A DNA stretch of 26,585 nucleotides, from NCBI GenBank assembly GCA_002482005.1, contig DLFD01000013.1, positions 1 through 26,585 on the forward strand, given 5' to 3'. Numbering within the stretch: position 1 is the stretch's first letter; every line of letters starts with the position of its first letter. Source of the stretch: Lachnospiraceae bacterium UBA7729 (GTDB lineage Bacteria > Bacillota > Clostridia > Lachnospirales > Lachnospiraceae). The notes below the pieces were generated by a model, which saw nothing but the letters and a program-made list of their open reading frames with translations, was not told where the DNA came from and did no database searches. Shown here one piece after another: positions 15,552 to 23,572 of the stretch. The translations under genes and the position numbers were made by a program.

Positions 15552-15715
15552 CAAAAGCTTTGCCGCGCGGACTTATGCGACAATGCCTGAAGTCCCGGGC
15601 GGAATTGATATATGTGAGCTTAGCGGGTATTCCCGCTTTGATCAGACCGGAAGGATGGCCATTTCCGGTGATACAGATAACTATGGACACAAAGCATATT
15701 TCAAGGAGAGAGAAA

Positions 15716-16924
15716 ATGAAGAAAAAAGTAGTTGCGGCAACGCTTCTTGGCGCGGCGATGGCGATGACCGTCGCATCCGTATCTTTTGCAGGCGATAAGC
15801 TGACCCTGGTACTTCGCGGCGGCTCCTATGCCGACAGCATGCAGCCGGCGATCGATCAGTTCGCCAAGGACAACGATGTCGAGATCGAGGTCCTTCCGCT
15901 TGAGTTTGACGACCTGCACAGCAAGATCGCTCTGGACGCGGCAAACAAGGAAGGCGCTTACGATCTTTGCATGGTCGATGGCTCCTGGATGGCTGAGTTT
16001 ACCCAGAACAACGTCCTTGCCAACCTGTCCGAGCTTGGCTACAGCTTCGACGACGACATCATCCCGGCTACTACCGCTATCTGCAAGAACGGCGACGATA
16101 TCTATCTGGCACCCTATTTCGGAAATGTTACCGTCCTGCTCTACAACAAGCAGCTGGTCGAGGACGCCGGCTACAAGCCGGAAGACATCGATTCCTTTGC
16201 GGACCTGAAGGACATCGCCCAGAAGACACATGACGCGGGAAAGAATGGTTTCCTGATCCGCGGAGGCTCAGGCGACAATATCGTTTCCGACTTCATCCCG
16301 CACCTGCTGGCATACGGCGGATGGGTCGTGGACGACAACAATCAGCCGACCGTTGACACCGATGAATTCAAGGCAGCCTTTACGGAATATCAGGACCTGT
16401 TCGCACTCGGCGATACCATGGACAAGGATGACATCGTAGCCGCCATCGACAACGGCGATGCCGCGCTTGCGATCGGCTGGCCGGGCTGGTATGTACCGAC
16501 CGAGGATTCCAACGGCGGCTATATCCCGATCCCGACCAAGGCAACAGATGACGGCGAGGAGTACAAGACCTCCATGTACGGAACCTGGACCATCGGAATC
16601 CCTGCAAACAGCACCCATAAGGATCTGGCTCTGAAGCTTCTTGAATATGTCATGAGCCCGGAGGTCCAGCTTGCATCTGTTGAAAACGGCGGAGTACCTT
16701 GCCGCTACAGCTGCCTGCAGAATGAGGACGTCCTCGCAAAGTATCCTCAGTATGAGGCGGTCTGCAAGGCTCTGGAAAACGGTGTCTATCGTCCGGTCAT
16801 TTCCCAGTGGGCACAGTTCACCGAGATCCTCGGGACCGAGATGGACGGCGTCCTTCAGGGCGGTGATATGAACGATGGACTGGCATCCGCTCAGGAGCAG
16901 CTGACCGAACTCATGTCCGAGTAA
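15716..16924 (+). CDS. Extracellular sugar-binding protein of ABC transporter
   Basis: A 402-residue family-1 solute-binding protein. It has a Sec signal peptide (MKKKVVAATLLGAAMAMTVA then SVSFA, cleavage before GDK) and the mature start LTLVLRGGSYADSM. Visible features include LAPYFGNVTVLLYNKQLVEDAGY and the C-terminal SQWAQFTEILGTEMDGVLQGG. The signal has no lipobox cysteine, unlike most Gram-positive binding proteins. Start at 15716 has AAGGAGAG at a proper distance; longer in-frame starts from 15560 would mask the signal peptide. It sits between its two permeases and is followed by a strong hairpin, which fits higher expression of the binding protein. The substrate is unknown; nagA and a PfkB kinase downstream suggest an amino sugar or derivative. 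Confidence 0.9.
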   Translation: MKKKVVAATLLGAAMAMTVASVSFAGDKLTLVLRGGSYADSMQPAIDQFAKDNDVEIEVLPLEFDDLHSKIALDAANKEGAYDLCMVDGSWMAEFTQNNVLANLSELGYSFDDDIIPATTAICKNGDDIYLAPYFGNVTVLLYNKQLVEDAGYKPEDIDSFADLKDIAQKTHDAGKNGFLIRGGSGDNIVSDFIPHLLAYGGWVVDDNNQPTVDTDEFKAAFTEYQDLFALGDTMDKDDIVAAIDNGDAALAIGWPGWYVPTEDSNGGYIPIPTKATDDGEEYKTSMYGTWTIGIPANSTHKDLALKLLEYVMSPEVQLASVENGGVPCRYSCLQNEDVLAKYPQYEAVCKALENGVYRPVISQWAQFTEILGTEMDGVLQGGDMNDGLASAQEQLTELMSE

Positions 16925-16994
16925 GACTGGTCGGTATATTCAGTTAAACACTATTCGTACGGACTGCTTCGCGAAATTTATGCCAGCGGTCCTG

Positions 16995-17050
16995 ATACAC
17001 TTCGCACCGGACAAATCTGCCAATGCATGTCCCCTGTGTGCGAAGTGTAT
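16995..17050 (+). terminator. Long-stem hairpin between binding protein and permease
   Basis: A perfect 13-bp inverted repeat, ATACACTTCGCAC (16995-17007) and GTGCGAAGTGTAT (17038-17050), with a 30-base loop. No T-run follows, so it more likely slows decay or dampens read-through into the permease gene than stops transcription fully. It lies 70 bases after the binding-protein stop. Confidence 0.6.
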
Positions 17051-17090
17051 TGCGTGTTATGAAGTCAAGCACATGAAGAAGAGAGTACCA

Positions 17091-17972
17091 ATGGCATCCA
17101 CTCAGAGAAAGAAGACAGCAGCACACGGATTTGCGCTTAAAATGATTACACCGACGGTAGTCATTCTGGCAGTCCTGACCCTCTATCCGCTCATTTTCAC
17201 ACTGATCTACAGCTTCACGAACTACAACTATCTGCAGGGAGCGGACAGGGCGAAGTTCATCGCACTGGACAACTACGTTAAGATTCTGAAGAACAATTAC
17301 TTCCGGAGGGCTATGTGGAACACGATCAGGTTCACGGTCCTTGCGGTCTTTTTCGAGATGCTGTTCGGGCTGCTCCTTGCAATCTTTATCAAAAGCCTCA
17401 GGTGGGGGCAGAAGATCATGCGTACGCTTGTGCTGCTTCCTTACCTGCTCCCGGCGGTCACGGTCGCCCTGAGCTTTCGCATGATGCTCTCTCAGAACTA
17501 CGGCATCGTCAACCAGGTACTGACTGCCATGCACCTTCCGGTCTACAACTGGTTTATGGACAAACACACTGCTTTCAACTCGATCCTGCTGATCGATATC
17601 TGGCAGAACGTTCCATTCGTATTCCTGCTTCTTTACGCGTCCATGCTTTCGATCCCGAAAGACCAGTACGAGGCAGCCATGGTGGACGGGGCAGGCTGGA
17701 TCCGCCAGCACTTTTACGTGACGATTCCGAATCTTGGACCTAGTCTTGCACTCTGCGCGATGCTCCGAGTCATCGATACCTTCCGTCTTTTCGAGAAAGT
17801 CAACATTCTGACAGGCGGCGGTCCGGCCGGAACAACTTCGACCATCACACAGTTTCTTTACAACAACGGAATCAAGAGTCTGAAGTTCGGCTACGGAAGC
17901 GCCGGAGCGATCATCATGACGATACTGGTCCTGATCTTCTCCTCCATCTATGTAAAGAAAGCGGTAAGCTGA
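17091..17972 (+). CDS. Carbohydrate ABC transporter permease, MalF type
   Basis: A 293-residue permease with six hydrophobic segments. It begins with a basic tail and TVVILAVLTLYPLIFTLIYS, and carries the EAA loop YEAAMVDGAGWIRQHFYVTI and the family word LTGGGPAGTTSTI. ATG at 17091 follows AGAGAG at a good distance; ATG at 17073 is an alternative. The first in-frame start at 16980 would run across the hairpin and is rejected. It pairs with the MalG-type permease upstream of the binding protein. The stop overlaps the next start as TGATG. Confidence 0.88.
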   Translation: MASTQRKKTAAHGFALKMITPTVVILAVLTLYPLIFTLIYSFTNYNYLQGADRAKFIALDNYVKILKNNYFRRAMWNTIRFTVLAVFFEMLFGLLLAIFIKSLRWGQKIMRTLVLLPYLLPAVTVALSFRMMLSQNYGIVNQVLTAMHLPVYNWFMDKHTAFNSILLIDIWQNVPFVFLLLYASMLSIPKDQYEAAMVDGAGWIRQHFYVTIPNLGPSLALCAMLRVIDTFRLFEKVNILTGGGPAGTTSTITQFLYNNGIKSLKFGYGSAGAIIMTILVLIFSSIYVKKAVS

Positions 17973-19051
17973 TGAAGATCACGTTCGTAAATGTCGGGTA
18001 TGGCGAGTGCATCCTGCTTCAGGCGCCGGACAAAAGATACGAGGACGGAGTCTTTACGATGCTCCTTGACGGCGGCAGCGGTGAGCCGTCCGAATTCGAG
18101 GACAGAAGCTCCGGAAGGAATCCCGCGTGGGAATACCTGCGCAGGGTCCATGTGCGTCACCTGGATGTGATGGCATGCACCCACATCCATGAGGATCATC
18201 TGTGCGGACTTCTTCCCGTATGGGAAAGTCTAAAGGCGCGCGAGCTCTGGAGGGTCCTTCCGGAACAGCTGTCAGGCACTCTTCCGCTGATCGATCCTTC
18301 TCTTTCCGGAAATGATTCTCAGCGCAAATTCATCCATGCATTGAATGACTATCAGGTACTCTGCAGGAAGGCCCGGTCAGGATCTGCCGGGACAGAGGGG
18401 AAGGCATGTTCACGATCTGCCGGACCCATTCTCACAGATCCCTACAAGGAAGGAAGTTTCGAGCCTGCGGAAGGACTTAAAATTCAGGTCATCGGTCCTG
18501 ATGAGAAAGTCAGGAAGGCTCTTGCGGAGGATATCCGCAGTCTGTACATAGGCCTTGACACAGGTGAGGCCGGACCGCAGGGCGTTTTTGCGGTTCCGGG
18601 GGATAAAGAAGAATTTCTGAAGAAGCTTGACCGGGCTGACGCTGCCATGAATAATCGAAGTATGGTCCTGCGGGTCACTTATAAGGGAACCAGGATCCTG
18701 CTTCCGGGCGATACCAATAAAGACGGATGGAAGGGGATACCGGACGAGTACCTTGCGGCGGACCTTTACAAGGTGGGGCATCACGGTCAGAAAGATGGCT
18801 GCTCGGAATATGTCCTTTGCAGGATAAAACCTTCATATGTGGTCTGCTGCGCGTCAAGTGACAGAAGGTATCAGAGTGCAGCTCCGGAACTGATCTCCAT
18901 GATCGGGAAGAGCGGGGCAAAGATGTACTATTCTGACTGCCCGGTCATTCCGGGAATAACGGACGAGGAAAAATCGGCATTGAGGCCGCATCACGCGGTT
19001 TCGTTTGCCATAGGGGAAAAAGGAAGGATCGAGCCGGAATATGAAGTATGA
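17972..19051 (+). CDS. MBL-fold (metallo-beta-lactamase-like) hydrolase
   Basis: A 359-residue cytoplasmic protein, ComEC-type MBL fold. The metal-binding motif is HIHEDH (71-76), preceded by LDGGSG, and later RILLPGDTNKDGW and VGHHGQKDGCSEY supply the remaining ligands. No signal peptide or membrane segment is seen, so it is not a DNA-uptake channel. A low-complexity stretch RSGSAGTEGKACSRSAG sits around residue 140. It is translationally coupled to the permease and overlaps the kinase start by 11 bases, so it is a true operon member, perhaps hydrolysing a phosphodiester or lactone bond of the imported compound. The substrate is unknown. Confidence 0.8.
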   Translation: MKITFVNVGYGECILLQAPDKRYEDGVFTMLLDGGSGEPSEFEDRSSGRNPAWEYLRRVHVRHLDVMACTHIHEDHLCGLLPVWESLKARELWRVLPEQLSGTLPLIDPSLSGNDSQRKFIHALNDYQVLCRKARSGSAGTEGKACSRSAGPILTDPYKEGSFEPAEGLKIQVIGPDEKVRKALAEDIRSLYIGLDTGEAGPQGVFAVPGDKEEFLKKLDRADAAMNNRSMVLRVTYKGTRILLPGDTNKDGWKGIPDEYLAADLYKVGHHGQKDGCSEYVLCRIKPSYVVCCASSDRRYQSAAPELISMIGKSGAKMYYSDCPVIPGITDEEKSALRPHHAVSFAIGEKGRIEPEYEV

Positions 19052-19919
19052 TGTGATGTTTATCGGGCCTGCATCGAGAGACGAGAATATCGATTACACA
19101 GGCAAAAAGGTCGTGGAGTTCGGAGGGGCGGCTTTCTACGGAGAGTACGCGGCACGCGTGATGGGCGGCAATGTCTTCGTTGCGCTGAAGATGAACCCTG
19201 ATGACAGGGAGATTCTTGACGCATTCCGGCTGGATGAGCAGCATCTGAAAGTGCTTCCGGCAAGCGTCACGACGACCATGCGCAACACATACTTTACCGC
19301 GGACCGCGAGAGAAGAGTGACGGAAGCCCTGGCTCAGGCGGAGCAGATCAGGCCTGAGGAGATCCCGGACGTTGACTGCAGCATCTATCATGTAGCCGGT
19401 CTGCTGTACGGAGACTTTGACCTTTCGCTGTTTCCATTTCTGAAGAAGAAGGGCAAAGTCGCTGCCGACATGCAGTCTTTCCTGCGCCACAATGAGGGCG
19501 GCAAGGCTGTTTTTCACGACTGGGCCCAGAAAAACCAGTACATGCCGTACATCGACTTCCTGAAAGCTGACGCACGTGAAGCGGAGATCCTCACCGGGAC
19601 AGCGGACCGCAGAAAGGCGGCAGATCTTCTCCATAAGATGGGAGCGAAGGAAGTATTCATCTCACATAATACCGAGATGATCGTCTTCGACGGCCGGTAC
19701 ACTGCATCCTGCCCGGTCAAATCCCGCAACCTGTCCGGCAGGACCGGCCGCGGAGACACCGTGTTCGGAGCATACCTGACTGCCCGAAGCAAGGGCGAAC
19801 CAATCGACCGCGCCCTCCTGTATGCAACCGCCGCCGTATCCATGAAGATGGAAGCCCCGGGCCCTCTGCGCGGCACAAAAGAGGACATACGGAAGTATAT
19901 AGCAAAGCTCTATGACTGA
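19041..19919 (+). CDS. PfkB-family carbohydrate kinase
   Basis: A 292-residue ribokinase/PfkB-family sugar kinase. N-terminal FGGAAFYGEYAARVMG resembles the substrate loop (usually GG-x-N-A). KADAREAEILTG is the helix before the second half, and GRTGRGDTVFGAYLTA contains the catalytic Asp239 in the G-x-GD signature. It would phosphorylate the sugar delivered by the transporter upstream so that the product can be used by NagA. Shine-Dalgarno AAAGGAAGGATCGAG lies inside the end of the MBL gene. Specificity cannot be read from sequence. Confidence 0.87.
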   Translation: MKYDVMFIGPASRDENIDYTGKKVVEFGGAAFYGEYAARVMGGNVFVALKMNPDDREILDAFRLDEQHLKVLPASVTTTMRNTYFTADRERRVTEALAQAEQIRPEEIPDVDCSIYHVAGLLYGDFDLSLFPFLKKKGKVAADMQSFLRHNEGGKAVFHDWAQKNQYMPYIDFLKADAREAEILTGTADRRKAADLLHKMGAKEVFISHNTEMIVFDGRYTASCPVKSRNLSGRTGRGDTVFGAYLTARSKGEPIDRALLYATAAVSMKMEAPGPLRGTKEDIRKYIAKLYD

Positions 19920-20079
19920 TATCTTCAATCTTGCAGATCCTTCCCTGACGATCGCGGATATCGCAGAGAAAGTCGGATATACGGACCTGGCCAATTTTTC
20001 CAGGGTTTTCCGGCGCCTTACTGGGATAAGCGCCAACGAATACAGGAACCAGATCATCTGGCGAATACGGAAGGAATGA
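19912..20079 (+). pseudogene. AraC-family regulator remnant (last helix-turn-helix only)
   Basis: An open frame of 55 residues starting with ATG inside the kinase stop region. From residue 8 on it reads as the second helix-turn-helix of an AraC regulator: ADPSLTIADIAEKVGY, then LANFSRVFRRLTGIS and ANEYR. The complete AraC DNA-binding domain has two such units and ~100 residues, and the ligand-binding part is also absent. It is probably the 3' stump left when a regulator gene was deleted, but the frame is intact and coupled to the kinase, so a small expressed DNA-binding protein is not excluded. Confidence 0.65.
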
Positions 20080-20081
20080 AC

Positions 20082-20135
20082 ATGCGCATTATAGCAGCGA
20101 AAGATCGTGAGGCACTTTCGGAGATTTTGGCATGA
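20082..20135 (+). CDS. 17-residue ORF coupled to nagA, possible nagB remnant
   Basis: ATG at 20082 has AAGGAA 5 bases upstream and encodes MRIIAAKDREALSEILA, ending in TGA that overlaps the nagA start (ATGA). The peptide resembles the first residues of glucosamine-6-phosphate deaminases (NagB), which commonly adjoin nagA. It may be the stump of nagB or a coupling leader peptide. It is too short for certainty. Confidence 0.4.
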   Translation: MRIIAAKDREALSEILA

Positions 20136-21289
20136 AGATCTGCAGCAGACATATCCTGATCGGAGATACATTTCAAAGCGGGACTTTGGTCTTTGACGAG
20201 AAGATACGGGAGTTTATTCCCGCCGATCGGCCAGCGCCATCGCCGGATGAAGACCTGGCCGACTGTTTTATCATTCCGGGCCTGGTCGATATCCACACTC
20301 ACGCGGCTATGGGGGCCGATGCAAGTGACGGTGATCTGGAGGGGCTTAAGACCATGAGCCGCTTCTATGCGTCACAAGGAGTAACCAGTTTCTGTCCGAC
20401 CACGATGACCCTGAATGAACCTGAGCTGGCGAAAGCATGCCGGACCATAAGGGACTTCAGGAGACCTTCCGACGGAGCCAGATGCGCCGGCGTCAATCTT
20501 GAGGGTCCTTTTGTGTCGGAAGAGAAGCGGGGAGCCCAGAACAAAGACTGCATCCATCTGCCGGACATTGATCTTCTGAAGCGTCTTGAGGAGGCTGCGG
20601 GAGGAACCGTGAGGCTGGTCACGGTCGCACCCGAAGCGGAGGGCGGAATAAAGTTTGTAAGGGAGGCTTCCCGCCTGTGCAGGGTATCGCTGGGCCATAC
20701 CATGGCAGACTATGAGACAGCGGTAAGAGCATTTGATGCGGGCGCTGGGCACGTGACCCATCTGTACAATGCCATGCCGCCTCTGCACCACCGGATGCCG
20801 GGACTGATCGGGGCAGCCTATGACTGCGGAGCGACAGCTGAGCTGATCAGCGACGGGCTTCATGTCCACCCTTCCGCTGTACGCATGGCGGAGCGGCTGT
20901 TTGCCGGCCGGCTTGTCCTGATCTCGGATTCCCTCCGCTGTACGGGCATGCCGGATGGAGATTACCCGTTCGGCGGGCAGATGATCACTCTCAGGGACAG
21001 GAAAGCGACCATGAAAGGGTCCGATACCCTGGCAGGTTCGGTGATCTCCCTGATGGAAGGAGTCAGAAGAGCGGTTTCCTTCGGGATCGCACCGGAGAGA
21101 GCCATTCTGGCGGCTACGCGGACACCCGCCCGTGTGATCGGGAAAGAAGATGAGATCGGTAGCCTGAAAGCAGACTGCTGCGCGGATATCGTGGCCCTGG
21201 ACCGGAACATGGAGGTTCAGAAGGTCTGGATAGACGGCAAGGCAGTTATATCTCTTTCCACAGACTTCTGTGGAGAAGAAAGGCGATAA
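20132..21289 (+). CDS. nagA: N-acetylglucosamine-6-phosphate deacetylase
   Basis: This 385-residue amidohydrolase converts GlcNAc-6-phosphate to glucosamine-6-phosphate and acetate. Metal and substrate residues are in the expected order: HTH at 55-57 in VDIHTHAAMG, Glu124 in NLEGPF, His189 in LGHT, His210 in THLYNAM, ISDGLHVHP, and Asp266 in ISDS. Length is normal. Start overlaps the 17-residue ORF. The partner deaminase NagB is absent from the window. A perfect hairpin TCCACAG-actt-CTGTGGA (21258-21275) lies inside the last codons. It follows the kinase and transporter, so the operon probably handles an N-acetylated amino sugar, possibly with MBL hydrolase doing an intermediate step. Confidence 0.93.
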   Translation: MKICSRHILIGDTFQSGTLVFDEKIREFIPADRPAPSPDEDLADCFIIPGLVDIHTHAAMGADASDGDLEGLKTMSRFYASQGVTSFCPTTMTLNEPELAKACRTIRDFRRPSDGARCAGVNLEGPFVSEEKRGAQNKDCIHLPDIDLLKRLEEAAGGTVRLVTVAPEAEGGIKFVREASRLCRVSLGHTMADYETAVRAFDAGAGHVTHLYNAMPPLHHRMPGLIGAAYDCGATAELISDGLHVHPSAVRMAERLFAGRLVLISDSLRCTGMPDGDYPFGGQMITLRDRKATMKGSDTLAGSVISLMEGVRRAVSFGIAPERAILAATRTPARVIGKEDEIGSLKADCCADIVALDRNMEVQKVWIDGKAVISLSTDFCGEERR

Positions 21290-21310
21290 ACACGATATAC
21301 ACGATAAACA
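21284..21310 (+). repeat. Three tandem copies of a 9-bp unit at the end of nagA
   Basis: CGATAAACA, CGATATACA and CGATAAACA follow each other, the first containing the nagA stop codon. Probably replication slippage without function. Confidence 0.5.
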
Positions 21311-21392
21311 CACTTACTGTCTCTGCAAATGGAACAGCCCGGCAGACTCCCGCAGCCGGCTTCAGCGCATGATGGTCCATGACAATTCTTTC

Positions 21393-21422
21393 TGGACATT
21401 GCAGCCGCGATAAGGATATACT
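21393..21422 (+). promoter_or_regulatory. Candidate promoter of the symporter gene
   Basis: TGGACA (21393-21398), 18 bases, TATACT (21417-21422), 38 bases before the start codon. No clear nagA terminator precedes it, so read-through is also possible. Confidence 0.45.
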
Positions 21423-21459
21423 GAGAAAAACCTGAAGTTTTCAGAATAGGAGGGGCTGT

Positions 21460-22710
21460 ATGACGAAAGAGACTAGTGCTGTTAATAGAAAAAAACTGCC
21501 TCTGGCAGGACAGATCTTCATCGCTCTGGTTCTGGCTATCATCGCCGGCCTGCTTCTGCAGGACCACGCAGACTTCGCGGACAGTTACATCAAGCCTTTC
21601 GGGACCATCTTCCTGAATCTGGTCAAGTTCATAGTCGGCCCGATCGTCCTTTTCTCGATCATGGCTGGCGTGATCTCCCTGAGCGATATCCGCAAGGTAG
21701 GCTCCATAGGCGGCATCACCATCGTCTACTATCTGGTAACGACAGCCGTCGCGACGACTCTGGGCCTGCTCATGGCAAACCTGTTCAAGGGATCTTTCCC
21801 GGTCCTGTCCACCCAGGACCTGACCTATGAACTTCAGCAGGCGCAGAGCGGCCCGCTGGATGTGATCGTAAACATCTTCCCGTCGAACTTCCTGGCCCCG
21901 ATCATAGATGCCAACATGCTTCAGGTCATCGTCATGGCCCTCTTTATCGGCTTTGCGATCATCCTGATCGGCGATAAGGCCAAGGGTGCGGTCAGCACCA
22001 TAAACACCTGGAATGACATCTTCATGAAGGTCATGGACATGATCCTTCGTCTGTCTCCAATCGGTGTTTTCTGCCTGCTTTCCCCTGTCATCGCGGCCAA
22101 TGGGGCAGCGGTCATCGGATCTCTTGCAAAGGTGCTTCTGGTCGCTTACATCTGCTACTTTATCCACGCGATCGTCACATATTCCATCTCCGTCAAGGCG
22201 CTTGGCGGCATGAGCCCGGTCAGATTCTTCAAGGGAATGGCACCGGCCATGCTGTTTGCCTTCTCCTCCGCATCATCGGTCGGAACACTGCCCATGAACA
22301 TCGAATGCACGGAGAAGCTGGGGGCATCCAAAGAAGTCGCAAGTTTTGTCCTTCCTCTCGGAGCGACCATCAATATGGACGGAACAGCCATCTACCAGGG
22401 CGTCTGCGCGGTGTTCATCGCGTCCTGCTACGGGATCGACCTGTCCCTCTCGCAGATCATCACCATCGTCCTGACTGCGACCCTGGCTTCCATCGGAACT
22501 GCAGGAGTCCCCGGAGCAGGCATGGTCATGCTGGCCATGGTCCTTGAGTCCGTAGGACTGCCGGTTGATGGGATCGCCCTTGTCGCAGGCGTGGACCGCA
22601 TCTTCGATATGGGCCGCACCACCCTCAACATCACGGGTGACGCGAGCTGCGCGATCATCGTGTCCAATCTGCTGAAAAAGACAGAAGCAAGGCGTGCGGT
22701 AAAAAACTGA
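21460..22710 (+). CDS. Dicarboxylate/amino acid:cation symporter (DAACS family)
   Basis: A 416-residue membrane transporter of the GltP/DctA/SLC1 family that imports dicarboxylates or amino acids with Na+ or H+. Recognisable parts are FLNLVKFIVGPIVLFSIMAG early on, the serine-rich re-entrant loop FSSASSVGTLPMN, the cation-site word NMDGTAIYQ, hairpin AGVPGAG, and DMGRTTLNITGDASCA near the end. Ribosome site AGGAGGGG is strong. It stands at the end of the nag gene cluster but has its own promoter candidate, and a terminator follows. The residue set does not let me choose between glutamate, serine/threonine or C4-dicarboxylate. Confidence 0.92.
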   Translation: MTKETSAVNRKKLPLAGQIFIALVLAIIAGLLLQDHADFADSYIKPFGTIFLNLVKFIVGPIVLFSIMAGVISLSDIRKVGSIGGITIVYYLVTTAVATTLGLLMANLFKGSFPVLSTQDLTYELQQAQSGPLDVIVNIFPSNFLAPIIDANMLQVIVMALFIGFAIILIGDKAKGAVSTINTWNDIFMKVMDMILRLSPIGVFCLLSPVIAANGAAVIGSLAKVLLVAYICYFIHAIVTYSISVKALGGMSPVRFFKGMAPAMLFAFSSASSVGTLPMNIECTEKLGASKEVASFVLPLGATINMDGTAIYQGVCAVFIASCYGIDLSLSQIITIVLTATLASIGTAGVPGAGMVMLAMVLESVGLPVDGIALVAGVDRIFDMGRTTLNITGDASCAIIVSNLLKKTEARRAVKN

Positions 22711-22749
22711 CGCGGCAGCTCATCTTTTTGTACGACGGGAAGCAGCGGA

Positions 22750-22786
22750 GCGCCGCCCGTACCTGCATGGGCAGGCGCTTCTTTTT
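22750..22786 (+). terminator. Intrinsic terminator of the symporter gene
   Basis: GCGCC plus GCCC (22750-22758) pairs with GGGC, a bulged A, and GGCGC (22769-22778), followed by TTCTTTTT. The T-run ends one base before the ATG at 22787, so the next gene's ribosome site directly abuts the terminator. Confidence 0.8.
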
Positions 22787-22798
22787 ATGAGGTTATCT

Positions 22799-23572
22799 AT
22801 GTCCGGTTTTCAATTGTCACCGAAGATGTTTCTGATCGTAGGCCCATTTCTTTTCCTTGCGGGACTTATAGACTCCATAGCCGGAGGCGGAGGCCTGATC
22901 TCCCTTCCGGCTTATATGCTGACCGGTATGCCCATGCACAGCGTGCTTGCGACCAACAAGCTGTCATCGACCTGCGGCACAAGCCTGACCACCATCCGCT
23001 TTATCAAAAACGGGATGGTCAGCCTGAAGCTGTCCATCCCGTCTGTGATAGCGGCAGTCTGCGGATCGGCGATCGGATCGCACATCGCCCTGATCCTTCC
23101 TGAAAGTGTTATCAAAAAGATCCTGCTCTTTGTTCTTCCTGTCTCGGCCTTCTTTGTCCTTAACCGACACCTTTTCCATGATGATCCGGAGGAGGACAGC
23201 AGTGTACCTGATCTGAAAACATACATCGTAGTCTCCGCAGCCGCATTGATCATCGGAGCTTACGACGGCATGTACGGTCCCGGGACCGGTACCTTTCTCA
23301 TCATCGCTTTCACCGTCTTCGCGAAGATGTCCGTCCGCAGGGCCAACGCCCAGGCCAAGGTCATCAACCTGACGTCCAACATCACAGCCCTGACCGTGTT
23401 CCTGATAAACAGGCAGGCCGTTATTCCTCTGGGCCTTGCAGGCGCGGCCTGCAGCATAGCAGGCAACTATGTAGGATCAAGCCTCGTCATGACCAGAGGA
23501 GCAGCCGTCGTAAAACCGATCCTGCTTGTCGTACTCGCCATCCTCTTCATCAAGATCATCGCCGGGTTATAA
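22799..23572 (+). CDS. TauE/SafE-family (TSUP) anion exporter
   Basis: A 257-residue membrane protein, eight hydrophobic segments. The family repeat signature is seen twice: LIDSIAGGGGLISLPA near the start, and GAYDGMYGPGTGTF in the second half. TSUP proteins move sulfite, sulfoacetate, taurine or other organic acids. ATG at 22799 is preferred because GAGG (22789-22792) lies 6 bases before it; the in-frame ATG at 22787 would leave the ribosome site inside the terminator. The substrate cannot be read from the sequence. Confidence 0.85.
   Translation: MSGFQLSPKMFLIVGPFLFLAGLIDSIAGGGGLISLPAYMLTGMPMHSVLATNKLSSTCGTSLTTIRFIKNGMVSLKLSIPSVIAAVCGSAIGSHIALILPESVIKKILLFVLPVSAFFVLNRHLFHDDPEEDSSVPDLKTYIVVSAAALIIGAYDGMYGPGTGTFLIIAFTVFAKMSVRRANAQAKVINLTSNITALTVFLINRQAVIPLGLAGAACSIAGNYVGSSLVMTRGAAVVKPILLVVLAILFIKIIAGL

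Noticed and set aside
15560..15715. N-terminal extension of the sugar-binding protein
   Set aside because: The extension would bury a clear signal peptide, and the ATG at 15716 has a good ribosome site.
16944..17711. 255-residue minus-strand frame opposite the MalF-type permease
   Set aside because: Antisense to a well-supported permease; Gln/Asp/Arg-rich shadow without motifs.
21217..22167. 316-residue minus-strand frame opposite the nagA end and symporter
   Set aside because: Rich in Asp/Arg/Gln/His as expected for an antisense shadow of membrane-protein codons; no recognisable domain.
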